This document shows, piece after piece, positions 54,101-61,978 of a DNA stretch of 64,000 nucleotides. This DNA comes from Noviherbaspirillum suwonense (GTDB taxonomy: Bacteria > Pseudomonadota > Gammaproteobacteria > Burkholderiales > Burkholderiaceae_D). The stretch spans positions 1 through 64,000 of the forward strand of contig NZ_FXUL01000017.1 in the NCBI RefSeq assembly GCF_900182955.1. The letters run 5' to 3'. Below the pieces are notes generated by a model. The model searched no databases. It was given only the letters and a program-made list of their open reading frames with translations, and was not told where the DNA came from. Positions within the stretch are counted from its first letter, which is position 1. Every line of letters begins with the position of its first letter. Position numbers and translations under genes: made by a program.

Positions 54101-54672
54101 AGATCTTCCAGCTTTACTCCCGGATGTTCTGGTCGAACCAGCCAAATTCTCTCAGCATCGCGCATGACACGCTGCAAGCAGGTGTAGGGGCGCGCTACAA
54201 GCCATTCAAGACCCAGGACATGTTTTTCAGCCTGGAGCGTCTCGTCAAGATCGGTGACCAGTCGCAGAATGACTGGCTTGCGCGAATAAGCTACGCCCTG
54301 ACCGACGGCTACGATTTGAAGCTGGACCAGCCGTCATGGAATCAGACGATTTTTTACGGGGACCTTGGACGCTTTTTCCCGAATGCGGGCATTACCGCGC
54401 TTTATTCGGAACTTAGGCAGGGACGTACGTTCAATTACCGTAACCGGGCATTGATTACGCCCCATGTACTCATTGCCGGTCGAAAGCAACGTCCTGATCC
54501 CGACAAGGCCAGTTACATTGAAGCGGGCGCCGGGATCGCGTTCAAAGTCCGGTTCAATGAAAATCGCTACGAAGCCGAGCGTTCCAGCATGGAATTTCTA
54601 ATGCAGTATCGCCGCGGTCTTAATAACCAGCACACCGGTAGCTGGGTCTTTACTGCAGCGCTTCAGTTTTAG
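51151..54672 (+). CDS. nfrA: NfrA-like TPR protein with C-terminal outer-membrane barrel
   Basis: NfrA is the outer-membrane receptor of phage N4 in E. coli and the exporter partner of NfrB. The 1173-residue product has a signal-like segment near 30-50 and many tetratricopeptide repeats from about 60 to 800 (for example YLYLGLAYEAQGIKERALAAY). A linker (about 800-925) follows and then an NfrA-type C-terminal barrel domain (about 930-1173) ending in Phe, as outer-membrane proteins do. PgaA has the same plan. The ATG at 51151 has a GGAGA site; a TTG at 51136 is upstream in frame. It is longer than the E. coli protein as I recall it. Confidence 0.9.
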   Translation: MNGINGVGGRACPANGKSESTIGATQKNYVLSGLLVASLLPAAAGDVWAVDASNSLTVPKYERAGTENWLASQIRLFRSYPHLDRAYRLIAAGKQSEAAKELKLYLELEPRDRQSRVIYLNVLYRLKRYDSVLQEAKSLLADDPKSSNAYLYLGLAYEAQGIKERALAAYLQVLNLPGLDAPTKKYVGNMAADLALQGSRYADALNALDQVREPQADMYYLFRRGAALAGLQRHDEAVRTYSEALGLAGTPQEKRKLHETIFYIERQLGRTGAAMKHVDAILALYPSDLAWLRTKATMHYLNKENASAVAVLSAMMGLNAIVEDHFFFANILLEEQRYQDAIAQYSEVVAATAAANTEMRFRAHMGLGYAYASVGQVGRAQAAFETAAQIQPAPEAKQALSNVGKMLKLTKFHVGAGGAQPERDNAAGAQTARSMTERELAAESSGPVRKKGARSSVRATPAPRLAEPAPDPAAQAMQKAYDDIANSKDESAVASFQQALANGGETEQLFLDMGFSYSRLKDTAKARDAFLAALRFNPSAKNIVHVARSYVASGQPELAIQYFKKARQALVEFLPEEQKSILVELGNVYFSKENFTAAIEAWRQALSYGDDTSLLMQVAFAQQTAKQDLAALRTLAQVDPTVLAPDLKKRLYTQLVHIHDRLNDPKLAREYMLILAETERSATRYYDVGLYELRHQDELSGIAHIKTAMEIDPQNPVYSEQLAYLYKNRGNYAEAARLFEQAISKDPARTGLYQDLAYSYKQNGDNDRAVAWFKKSIDLKLEELKNTQQAQKAKAGSSLGKTSRAGDASSPGSAQDRGAASAKPGTGADEISLDAITDLGSPTVSDANDATNAPAGTGASFQTVSFNSTESLREYSSPAMISADAEMQLAQAAEVNPAGTSSQAGAESLARSQEEELYRMRQEVRELTRRFQFNFYQSYRSKSEAQTQAAAASSPAFFNSGVIPSQGGIEFIFQPPVIGYRDGEIFQLYSRMFWSNQPNSLSIAHDTLQAGVGARYKPFKTQDMFFSLERLVKIGDQSQNDWLARISYALTDGYDLKLDQPSWNQTIFYGDLGRFFPNAGITALYSELRQGRTFNYRNRALITPHVLIAGRKQRPDPDKASYIEAGAGIAFKVRFNENRYEAERSSMEFLMQYRRGLNNQHTGSWVFTAALQF

Positions 54673-54684
54673 GGAGATCACTCA

Positions 54685-55755
54685 ATGCAGTTTCGACCGA
54701 GACAATATCTGCTGCAATGGCTGGGACTGATTCTCATGCTTGTGACCAGTCAGCATGGTCTTGCAGCAGGCGGCTCCCAGACCGAGGCGGTCAGCCGCCC
54801 GCCGGCTTGTTTGCAGGGAACGTTCATACAATTGGTCGACGAGAACAGGACATGGCCAAGGACACAATGGGAATCGCTTTTTAAGCAGTTCCAGGAACTG
54901 AAAATAAATCGTATCGTCTTGCAGTGGACCGTGATCGACGGCCAGGCTTTCTATCCATCGCACAATTTCAAATCCGCGACCGAGCCGGTTGTCGAATGGA
55001 TCATGTCGCTTGCAGACACTCACGGCATGGAAGTTATGGTTGGCTTGACGCATCAGTCAAACCATTGGGATATCGTGGGAAAAGCAGAGCAGCGTCCAAA
55101 ATACCTGGCAGAGGAACTGGCTCGGATCGCACAGGCAGTTGATGAATTGGGCCCGTTGGTTACGACGCATAAATCTTTCCGTGGATGGTATATCAGCCAG
55201 GAAGTGGATGACTTGAACTGGATGGATGATGTATCCAATGAAAGTCTCCGGTCTTTTCTCGTTCAGGCGAGCACGCTGTTGAAAACCCTGACCCCACGGG
55301 CAACGATCGGCGTTTCCGCATTTGCCAACAAGGCGACAGCGCCACAAGAGCTCGAATTGTTCTGGAGCCGTATGCTGGCGCGTGTCCAGAATCTGGACAC
55401 GATCTATTTTCAGGATGGCATCGGTGTTTATAAACTTGATTTGGCTGTCTTGTCGGCTTATTACAATGCAATGCACACCGCTGCAAAAACGAACAAAAGA
55501 GAAATGATGCCTGTCATAGAAATCTTCGAGCAGACTTCGGGCATGCCGCTAAATAACAATGCGTTCTCGGCAAAGTCTGCGCCACTGGAGCGTATTTTGC
55601 GCCAAGTATCGGAGGCGGAAAATTACTCTGCAAAGCATATTGCTTTCAGTGTGCCCGAGTATCTGTCTTCCATGAAGGATGGTTCAACGCGACAAGCCTA
55701 CGACGATTACATCAGCTACATGCGCGAAAAGAAAATCGTCTGCTCCGACAATTAA
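54685..55755 (+). CDS. DUF4434-like exported glycosidase
   Basis: The 356-residue product has a signal peptide (about 28 residues) and a TIM-barrel-type pattern with QGTFIQLVDENRTWPRTQW, RIVLQWTVIDGQAFYP, VMVGLTHQSN and YISQEVDDLNW. This is the DUF4434 layout, which belongs to the glycoside hydrolase superfamily. The likely job is cutting the polymer during export, like the hydrolase half of PgaB. AGGGAGA lies before the ATG. It follows the nfrA stop by 12 bases and ends the operon. Confidence 0.82.
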   Translation: MQFRPRQYLLQWLGLILMLVTSQHGLAAGGSQTEAVSRPPACLQGTFIQLVDENRTWPRTQWESLFKQFQELKINRIVLQWTVIDGQAFYPSHNFKSATEPVVEWIMSLADTHGMEVMVGLTHQSNHWDIVGKAEQRPKYLAEELARIAQAVDELGPLVTTHKSFRGWYISQEVDDLNWMDDVSNESLRSFLVQASTLLKTLTPRATIGVSAFANKATAPQELELFWSRMLARVQNLDTIYFQDGIGVYKLDLAVLSAYYNAMHTAAKTNKREMMPVIEIFEQTSGMPLNNNAFSAKSAPLERILRQVSEAENYSAKHIAFSVPEYLSSMKDGSTRQAYDDYISYMREKKIVCSDN

Positions 55756-55944
55756 ACCTGCTGCCTGGCTCTTCCCCAATCGTTTCAGGTCATTCGGATT
55801 CAGTGATCGGATTCGTTTGGGCGGCGGGGCCTAACGGTTACCCCGGCGCGACCAGCGCAAAGAATGGCGATGCCAAACGCGGCCGTGTAACCCAGCCGTT
55901 TAGCATCGCATGGGATGTCCTTGCTGTAGGGTGTTGCGATACGT

Positions 55945-56940
55945 TTATATTTTTTCCCCGCCTGCTGATTCCGCAGCTTCGTGCAAAAGCTTGGTCAACT
56001 CATCCGTGTCGTTACTCTGGCCCGAATGATTCGCGCGTATCAGGAAAAATTTTTGTATATACGTCGAATTCGGTTGCAGCGGAAGAATTTTCAGTTTGCC
56101 GTTTTTCAGGGAATCGCTGATGCGGTTTATCGCAACCCAGCCATAACCTATCCCTTCGCAGATTGCCGAGATTGCCGTTTCGAAATTGCTGACGTACCAG
56201 TGTTTTTGCGCAGTCGGAAGCGATCCAGCCAGGTCGACGTTATGCACCATATGCTCGGCAGGGGAGATGATCTGGATCTCGCCATTCAAGTCATCCGCAC
56301 CCAGTTCCCTGTCCAGTCTAAATAGCGGATGGGCCGGATGCGCAACGGGCACATATTCAATTTGCGTAAGCACATTGCCAAGAAAGCCTTGCGGCACCAC
56401 GTTGCTGATCGTGATGTCGGCCTCGTCGTTATGCAGCATTCTCCGGATTTCCGCCGCAGATGCTTCGGTCAACCGCACTTGCGCATTGCCGTGCTGCGAA
56501 CTGAAACGGCGCAGCGCGGGAATCAGGAGCCGTGTCGGGAAACCGTGCACAACTGCCAGCCTGATTTCCGGCTTGACGCCGTCGCGCACGACGCGCGCGA
56601 GTTTCTCCAGTGCCGCCGCTTCGGACAGAAGGAAACGGGAACGCTTGAGCAGTTCGCGCCCAGCGTCAGTCAGCTGCGATTTGCGGCCATCCAGCCTCAA
56701 CAGAGCGACATCCAGTATTTCTTCCAGGCGGGCAATCGTGTAGCTGATCGTCGGCTGACTCACTTCCAGCGACTCGGCCGCCGCCGCAAAACTGCCGCAT
56801 TCGACCACTGCATGAAAAAATACCCATTGCTTTAAGGTGGTTACCGGCGCCTGCAGATAGGCTTTCGGGCTGCTGCTGTCTCCACGGTTCGACGTGTCAT
56901 CTATGTCGTTACCATCCACTCCCTTTGGTGCCATTTCCAT
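55945..56940 (-). CDS. LysR-family transcriptional regulator
   Basis: The 331-residue product has an N-terminal winged helix (about residues 38-95: FHAVVECGSFAAAAESLEVS, QPTISYTIARLEEILDVALL) and a substrate-binding domain of about 200 residues. The first 35 residues are an extra acidic stretch. It converges with the exopolysaccharide operon, its stop lying 189 bases past the last gene. Its target is unknown; neither the operon nor the AT-rich gap upstream can be tied to it from sequence. Confidence 0.93.
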   Translation of the reverse strand: MEMAPKGVDGNDIDDTSNRGDSSSPKAYLQAPVTTLKQWVFFHAVVECGSFAAAAESLEVSQPTISYTIARLEEILDVALLRLDGRKSQLTDAGRELLKRSRFLLSEAAALEKLARVVRDGVKPEIRLAVVHGFPTRLLIPALRRFSSQHGNAQVRLTEASAAEIRRMLHNDEADITISNVVPQGFLGNVLTQIEYVPVAHPAHPLFRLDRELGADDLNGEIQIISPAEHMVHNVDLAGSLPTAQKHWYVSNFETAISAICEGIGYGWVAINRISDSLKNGKLKILPLQPNSTYIQKFFLIRANHSGQSNDTDELTKLLHEAAESAGGEKI

Positions 56941-58046
56941 TTTCTAATTCCTGGTTAGTGTCGGTTACAGTAGCGCTTCAAAGGAATTCGATCTATCTGA
57001 TCTGGATGTAAGATCAGTCTTTCGGAAATTCAAAATGCCAATTTTAATAAAGATTAAAGAATTAAACGAAAAAGCGTGAATTTTATTCCTGCCAGATAGC
57101 GCTCAGCTGCGGTGCCTTGGTGACTGCCGATTTTTAACTGCGAACATCGCATTTGGTAGTTAAGTTCAACGTGAGAATGAAAAAAGGCTTGATCGTGTGC
57201 CAACAGTAGATTCCCGACGTTATCATGCAGAGTGGAAATTGCTCTCGTCATGCTTGAAACCGACAATCAACTTCAGCATCTGGCATCTTGGGTCGCTGCT
57301 AAATCCTGCAAGCATTCCTTGATCATCAGTAGGTTAAATTGCTGCCCTCATTAAATTACCGAATGCTGTGGCTTAAGCACGATTACGAAATTTTAGCCCA
57401 GTCTATTAACTTCATGACAAAAAAACAATGAAGGCTATTGACTGAATCGGTGTCTGTGTCGTTTAGGTCACAATTCGGTAATTTTGCTCTTGCGTCTTTG
57501 CTGACAGATGAATATTGCCTCTAGTTATATTTAATTTATCTATTAATCGTCCAAGTTTCTAGGGAAAAGTTTGATTGAATAGATACTTTAGGTTGTTCAG
57601 AAAATATTGACAACGACAGGATATGTGAGTGTGGATCATGGTTGTGGCGGTAAATTCCATTTGCCGGATTTAATAACTAATTTGGTCCATGGAAAAGATT
57701 GTGATCATGATTTGTTATTTAAAATATCAAGAATTTTTTCGAATCGAATAATATATTTACGCTCGAGCGAGAATTTCTTTTATGGTCGAGTTAAAAAGAT
57801 TGCACAAGTAATTGATCGCCCTGGATTTCAGAAAATTGGGTAAATAGATGCAGTTCAATAACTATTTATTGGCTGCAAGAACTGCGACAGCGGGTTCAAT
57901 ACGATTACAGGTGGAAGATCGGTAATCGGAGGAAGGAGACGCCGTAGGGCGACGTTGCCCGAGATCGGAGTTCGCGGAGCGTGGGATGGCGTAAGCGGGA
58001 AAGGCGGCGTCGATGCAAGTGCCTTGGCGCAGGCAGCCGCACAAAA
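56941..58046. other. AT-rich gap before the prophage
   Basis: Over 1.1 kb separate the LysR gene from the tRNA-His fragment. From about 57000 to 57870 the sequence is much more AT-rich than the chromosome around it. The only longer frames (for example 57607-57843 from a TTG) lack a ribosome binding site, so I call no gene. From 57880 the GC content rises again. Confidence 0.5.
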
Positions 58047-58079
58047 CAAAAAGCCCAGTCTTTTGAACTAGGCTTTTTG
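58047..58079. terminator. bidirectional terminator of the tRNA-His fragment
   Basis: CAAAAAGCC and GGCTTTTTG pair with inner AGT/ACT around a short loop, followed by TTTC on the plus strand and TTTTGT on the minus strand. It sits 12 bases past the 3' end of the tRNA-His remnant and was presumably the tRNA gene's own terminator before insertion. Confidence 0.85.
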
Positions 58080-58090
58080 TTTCAATCTTT

Positions 58091-58141
58091 TGGGGTGGCC
58101 GATGGGGCTCGAACCCACGACAACAGGAATCACAATCCTGT
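58091..58141 (-). pseudogene. 3' half of tRNA-His(GTG), attachment-site core
   Basis: Read on the minus strand, 51 bases match the second half of a tRNA-His: an anticodon loop with GTG flanked by CAGGA/TCCTG, a full T-arm (GTGGG-TTCGAGC-CCCAT) and an acceptor end with discriminator C and encoded CCA. The sequence departs from tRNA at the 5' side of the anticodon stem, so no intact tRNA is present. This is what a tyrosine integrase leaves at one end of an insertion in tRNA-His; the intact gene should lie at the far right end of the element. Confidence 0.88.
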
Positions 58142-58250
58142 CCATACTGCAATATAAATCAAAGGGTTAGGCCGATTCTTTGGAACATGGAATTTACGAC
58201 AAGCCCGGAGAAACCGGACTAATTCTCGCTATCTTCCAAAAATATCGAGC

Positions 58251-59348
58251 CTATTTTGTGGCCTTTGCGGTCTTCGTTTTGCGCCGATCGTAGACCTTCG
58301 CGACCATCCGACCGTCACTGTGACCGGTGGCGTCGATGATGTTTGCGTCGCCGCCTTCCATCCGGTCGGTCACCGCGCTGGGTCGCATATCCGCCAACGT
58401 GAAGCGGGTGAAGTCGAGCCCATTTTCCTCGGCGTGCTTCTCGCAATACTTCATGAGCCGGGTCCAGATCGTATTCCAGCCGCTTCGGGTGTACACCTGG
58501 CCATGGACGTTGCCGAAAATATAGACGCTGCTCGTCCGGTGCAGCTGAATGGCCTCGTCGATCGATGCCCGCAGCGCCGGCGACCACTCGATCAGTTTGT
58601 TCCGCTGCGCCTGGCCCTTCTTGCGTTTACCGACGGCGACCTCGATTCCTTCCGGCTTGATGTTCTGCCGGGTCAGGGCGCGCATCTCGGTAGGCCGGCT
58701 CACAGTCAGGTACGCTGTATACAAACAGAGCGCCATCACCAAATAGCTGCCGCCGCGCTCGCGGGCAATCTTCAGCGCCAGCTCGAGGTCCGCGGCCTCC
58801 ACGTATTTCTGGCGTGGCCGGGTCTTGTTGTATTTGATGCCGCGGCAAGGATTGGTCTCCAGCTCGCCCATGCGGCGCCCGTATTCCAGTACCGCAGACA
58901 GGAGCGCGATTTCCTTGTTCGCCTTCGCCGGCGCGCCCTTGGCGGCCCGGTTGGTCAGGTAGGCATAGATGTGCCGTGGCTTGATCGCTTCCGGCGGCAT
59001 GGCGCCGAACACCCGGGTCAGCCAGGCCGACTCCACCTTGTTCTCCTTCAGCGTGATCGTCGCCTTGCGCATCTCGCTATCCGCCGGCATGGATTCCTGC
59101 CAGACAAAGTAACGCTCGATCAGATCCGCCGTGGTGCCGGCCTGGACTGCATTTCCGTTGAGGACCTCGGCGCGGAGGATGGCGTCCCGCCGGATCTCGG
59201 CGACGGCCGCCGCATTGTTCGCCGCCGCGCTCAGGCGGAAGGCCCATTTTCCGCTGGGCAGCTTATAGCCGTAGCTGACCTTGAATTTGCCCTTGCGCTC
59301 GTACAGTCGAAAAGGGAGGCCGTCCGGGGACTCACGACGGCCGATCAC
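58251..59348 (-). CDS. tyrosine site-specific integrase
   Basis: The 365-residue protein catalyses integration at tRNA-His. The C-terminal domain has the first Arg in SRPTEMRALT, the second in ADMRPSAVTD, the late His in GHSDGRM and the nucleophile Tyr in KVYDRR. The box that is usually HxxR reads ADMR, so the usual His is an Ala, which is odd though integrases tolerate changes there. An N-terminal arm-binding domain (about 15-60) and a SAM-like core-binding domain (about 75-165) precede it. It lies 110 bases from the tRNA core. Confidence 0.93.
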   Translation of the reverse strand: MIGRRESPDGLPFRLYERKGKFKVSYGYKLPSGKWAFRLSAAANNAAAVAEIRRDAILRAEVLNGNAVQAGTTADLIERYFVWQESMPADSEMRKATITLKENKVESAWLTRVFGAMPPEAIKPRHIYAYLTNRAAKGAPAKANKEIALLSAVLEYGRRMGELETNPCRGIKYNKTRPRQKYVEAADLELALKIARERGGSYLVMALCLYTAYLTVSRPTEMRALTRQNIKPEGIEVAVGKRKKGQAQRNKLIEWSPALRASIDEAIQLHRTSSVYIFGNVHGQVYTRSGWNTIWTRLMKYCEKHAEENGLDFTRFTLADMRPSAVTDRMEGGDANIIDATGHSDGRMVAKVYDRRKTKTAKATK

Positions 59349-59569
59349 GAGAATGCCGCCATGTTCGGCTCATACTCAGCCTGGCCGGCCGGCACCAGTT
59401 GGCCCTGCATGCGCGAGTCGTGATAGGCCCGGCTCACACTGGGAAAGCCGGTGATGGTCACGGAAAACGGCCATTCGTTCTTCGTCAGCCAACGCCGCAT
59501 GCATGAAAAGCTGTTCGGGCGGCAGCCGATGAGCCCGGCCAATTCGCCGGCGGTCAGGTATGGATTCAC
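59345..59569 (-). CDS. DUF4224 small phage protein
   Basis: The 74-residue product matches the DUF4224 pattern: YLTAGELAGLIGCRPNSF, then RRWLTKNEWPF and FPSVSRAYHDSRM. These small proteins lie next to phage integrases and may act in excision or control; the role is not established. The start is a GTG at 59569 with an AAGGAA site. The stop overlaps the integrase ATG by four bases. Confidence 0.85.
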   Translation of the reverse strand: MNPYLTAGELAGLIGCRPNSFSCMRRWLTKNEWPFSVTITGFPSVSRAYHDSRMQGQLVPAGQAEYEPNMAAFS

Positions 59570-59573
59570 TTCG

Positions 59574-60140
59574 TTATTCCTTTGCTTCCTGTATAGGCTC
59601 ACCAGTCGGCACCAACTTCCAGCCGCCGCTGACAGGGCGCAGCCTGGAGATAGACACCTTCGTTTTCCCGCCTGTATCCCGGTCAACGCGGCCCATGACG
59701 ACCTTCTCGCCCTCAATGGCATAGATGCGGCGCTGGCGTCCGTCCATACGGGGGTCCATGTCCTGCCATACCTGCCCGACTTTAACTTCCGTGCCGTCTT
59801 TCGTGACCGGATGAATCCCACCAGTCGGCGCCGCCAGCCGCGCATTAACTCGCTCCGCAAACCGCTCCCATACCACCTTGCGGACGCCTGTCAGCGGCCA
59901 TGGCTCGCCCGGGATTTCTGGGAAAGCCTGATGCAGCATTTCACCAGTGACGCGGACCGGGGAGGGGAGAACCTTCCACGTTTCTGGCTGGGCGGGTGCG
60001 GCGGCAAGCATGGCCTTGTAAGCTGGCACGACACGGAAGGGAAACTTCGGCCATTCCCGCAGCTTCCACTGTGCAGCCTGACACATGGCTTGGTCGGGGT
60101 CTTCCGGCACCAGCTTCCAGCCCTTCGGTATTTCGCTCAT
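59574..60140 (-). CDS. hypothetical phage protein
   Basis: The 188-residue product is not in a family I know. Residues 1-20 and 168-180 both carry a GGWKLVP-like segment (GWKLVPEDPDQA at the start, GGWKLVPTGEP near the end), a small internal repeat. The middle has WEPWPLTG-type Trp/Pro-rich sequence and a beta-rich part (VKVGQVWQDMDPRMDGRQRR). Its start overlaps the previous small gene's stop by four bases. Confidence 0.7.
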   Translation of the reverse strand: MSEIPKGWKLVPEDPDQAMCQAAQWKLREWPKFPFRVVPAYKAMLAAAPAQPETWKVLPSPVRVTGEMLHQAFPEIPGEPWPLTGVRKVVWERFAERVNARLAAPTGGIHPVTKDGTEVKVGQVWQDMDPRMDGRQRRIYAIEGEKVVMGRVDRDTGGKTKVSISRLRPVSGGWKLVPTGEPIQEAKE

Positions 60141-60310
60141 CCCTGTTCTCCTGACATTTCCTGATGGTTGCTGACTTTTGACTGGTCCTGACCAGTGCTG
60201 ACAAATTCCGACGTGCTGCAGGTGAGGCAGGGCAGCTTGCTGAGGGCGGTGGTGATGTAGCCGGTGCCGTGGCAGTGCTCGCAGGTTAAGCGGCTGTCTT
60301 GGGCGTTCAT
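60137..60310 (-). CDS. small Cys-rich zinc-knuckle-like phage protein
   Basis: A 57-residue frame begins at 60310 (MNAQDSRLTC). It has two CxxC pairs (CEHCHGTGYI and CLTC), like the DnaJ-type zinc knuckle, followed by a polar tail. Its TGA overlaps the next gene's ATG as ATGA, so the two are coupled. The divergent plus-strand gene begins 36 bases away. Confidence 0.7.
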   Translation of the reverse strand: MNAQDSRLTCEHCHGTGYITTALSKLPCLTCSTSEFVSTGQDQSKVSNHQEMSGEQG

Positions 60311-60345
60311 GCTACGATTCCTCCAAACAACATTGGAGACGAGAA

Positions 60346-60957
60346 ATGGCAGCGGAAGTAGTTGAGCAAGGCATTAGGACCGGGGAGTGGCTTACCATTT
60401 TCGCTACACTTGTTGGCCCGATTCTGGCTGTACAAGTTCAGAAATTGGTTGAGGCCGGCCGCTCTAAGCGCGACATGAAAGAAAGTGTTTTTCGCCGTCT
60501 GATGGCGACAAGAGGGGCGCGACTTTCTGCGGAGCACGTCCAAGCCTTGAACATGATTGATATTGCCTTCTATGGTGTTCGTGTCTTTAGCTTCCATTGG
60601 CAATCTGCTGCTGAGAAAGAAGTGCGGCGGCGATGGCGCGATTATTTCGATTCGCTTGAAATCGATAACACCGGCTGGACTGAATCCCAGTCGGAAAGAC
60701 TTATTGAATCGAGATATGAAAAATTCAATGCTTTGCTTTCCAGCATCGCAATCGCGCAGAACTACGACTTCGACCCGGTTGAGTTGCGCAGAAATATTTA
60801 TAGCCCAAACGCTCACGGCACAATCGATGCGGAAAATAACGCCATTCGTTCTGGTCTTTCGAAGGTGCTCAATGGCGCCTCCACTATAAAAATGGATGTT
60901 GTCAGTTTCCCTGGCGGCGCCAGCGCAAACGGAGACCAAGGGCAAAGTGTGGGGTAG
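60346..60957 (+). CDS. DUF6680-like membrane-associated protein
   Basis: The 203-residue product has an N-terminal hydrophobic helix (WLTIFATLVGPILAVQVQKL) and a cytoplasmic helical part (FRRLMATRGARLSAEHVQAL, RRRWRDYFDSLE). I think it belongs to the DUF6680 group of small phage-associated proteins, but this is a tentative match by pattern. It is the only gene in this region on the plus strand, with its own GGAGACGAG site, which suggests separate control, for example a cargo (moron) gene. Confidence 0.65.
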   Translation: MAAEVVEQGIRTGEWLTIFATLVGPILAVQVQKLVEAGRSKRDMKESVFRRLMATRGARLSAEHVQALNMIDIAFYGVRVFSFHWQSAAEKEVRRRWRDYFDSLEIDNTGWTESQSERLIESRYEKFNALLSSIAIAQNYDFDPVELRRNIYSPNAHGTIDAENNAIRSGLSKVLNGASTIKMDVVSFPGGASANGDQGQSVG

Positions 60958-60995
60958 AAATCCAAAGGGCTTAGCCTTGGTGAGCAAATCTGTGA

Positions 60996-61859
60996 TCATG
61001 CGAACATCCTTTGCTGTGAGCGCTGCAGCGCGAGCCGATCGGCGCAGGCCTTGTTGAGCCAAACTACTTCGGTGCGGATCCGGGCGCCGTCAGCTACTGC
61101 GCGACGCTCATGCCGTTCCCAATCGGCGAACAGATCGTTGTCGTAAAGCTCGGTTGGGTAGCCGGAAAGCACGACCATTCCTTGCAAGCCGTGGAGTACT
61201 CCGGCCAGTCGCCGGTGGTCGTCGTCGCTCAGCTCATGCCGGTACCCGTGCGTTTTGCTTGACCGCCCCTGCAGCGAAGACCTCGAGCTGTGGCAATAAG
61301 GCGGATCCGCATAGAAAAGCGTGTTCGGCGAATCCATCCGCTGCATGACTTCGATCGCGTCACGGTTTTCGACTACGACGCTGCGCAGCCGTCGCGTGAA
61401 AGTCGGGATTGCATCCGGCCAGGTGGAGTACTCCATGGATGGAAGCACGCGGCCGTCGGTCAACTTTGATCGAAAGCCGGTACGGCACGACCTGGTCGCG
61501 GAGTCGCTGCCATGGCCCATGAACGACTTGACGATGATCTTGTGGGCCGCATCCATGTCGTCGACCGCTGGTTCATAGGCCCAGTCAAACTCCTCCCGGG
61601 CGAAAGGCGTCAGTTCGACGCGGCGCTTTAGCTCGATCGCGCGTTCTGGGTCTCGAAGAATTCGAAACAGGTTCACGATCGAGCCGTCCAGGTCGTTGTA
61701 GCACTCTGCTCCACACGGCTTTTTCTGGAGCAGTACCGAGGCGGCGCCGCCGAACGGTTCGACGTACACGGCATGCTCCGGAAAGAAAGACAGGATCCAG
61801 GGCGCCAGGCGAAACTTACCGCCGTGGTAGCGCAGAACTGGACGGGTGATTTCGGTCAT
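60996..61859 (-). CDS. Dam-type DNA adenine N6-methyltransferase
   Basis: The 287-residue product has the class-alpha order of motifs: YHGGKFRLAPWIL and EPFGGAASVLL for SAM binding near the N-terminus and DPPYCHSS as the catalytic motif near residue 190. Phage orphan methylases of this kind usually modify GATC-like sites to protect phage DNA. The chosen ATG at 61859 has a GGAG site; an ATG four codons upstream overlaps that site. No restriction gene is beside it, so it is probably an orphan. Confidence 0.9.
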   Translation of the reverse strand: MTEITRPVLRYHGGKFRLAPWILSFFPEHAVYVEPFGGAASVLLQKKPCGAECYNDLDGSIVNLFRILRDPERAIELKRRVELTPFAREEFDWAYEPAVDDMDAAHKIIVKSFMGHGSDSATRSCRTGFRSKLTDGRVLPSMEYSTWPDAIPTFTRRLRSVVVENRDAIEVMQRMDSPNTLFYADPPYCHSSRSSLQGRSSKTHGYRHELSDDDHRRLAGVLHGLQGMVVLSGYPTELYDNDLFADWERHERRAVADGARIRTEVVWLNKACADRLALQRSQQRMFA

Positions 61860-61978
61860 GCATTGCTCCATTCAGAATTAGTCCGGCCTCTCATCCGGCG
61901 ACGCCTTGGCCGCTGCGCTCGCGAATATGCAGGGACTGCCTGTACCCTGTGCCATTAGCCCTTGGTAGGGATTCGGTG

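Noticed and set aside
57607-57843. 78-codon frame from a TTG in the AT-rich gap
   Set aside because: No ribosome binding site and no recognisable family; open by chance in AT-rich DNA or a remnant.
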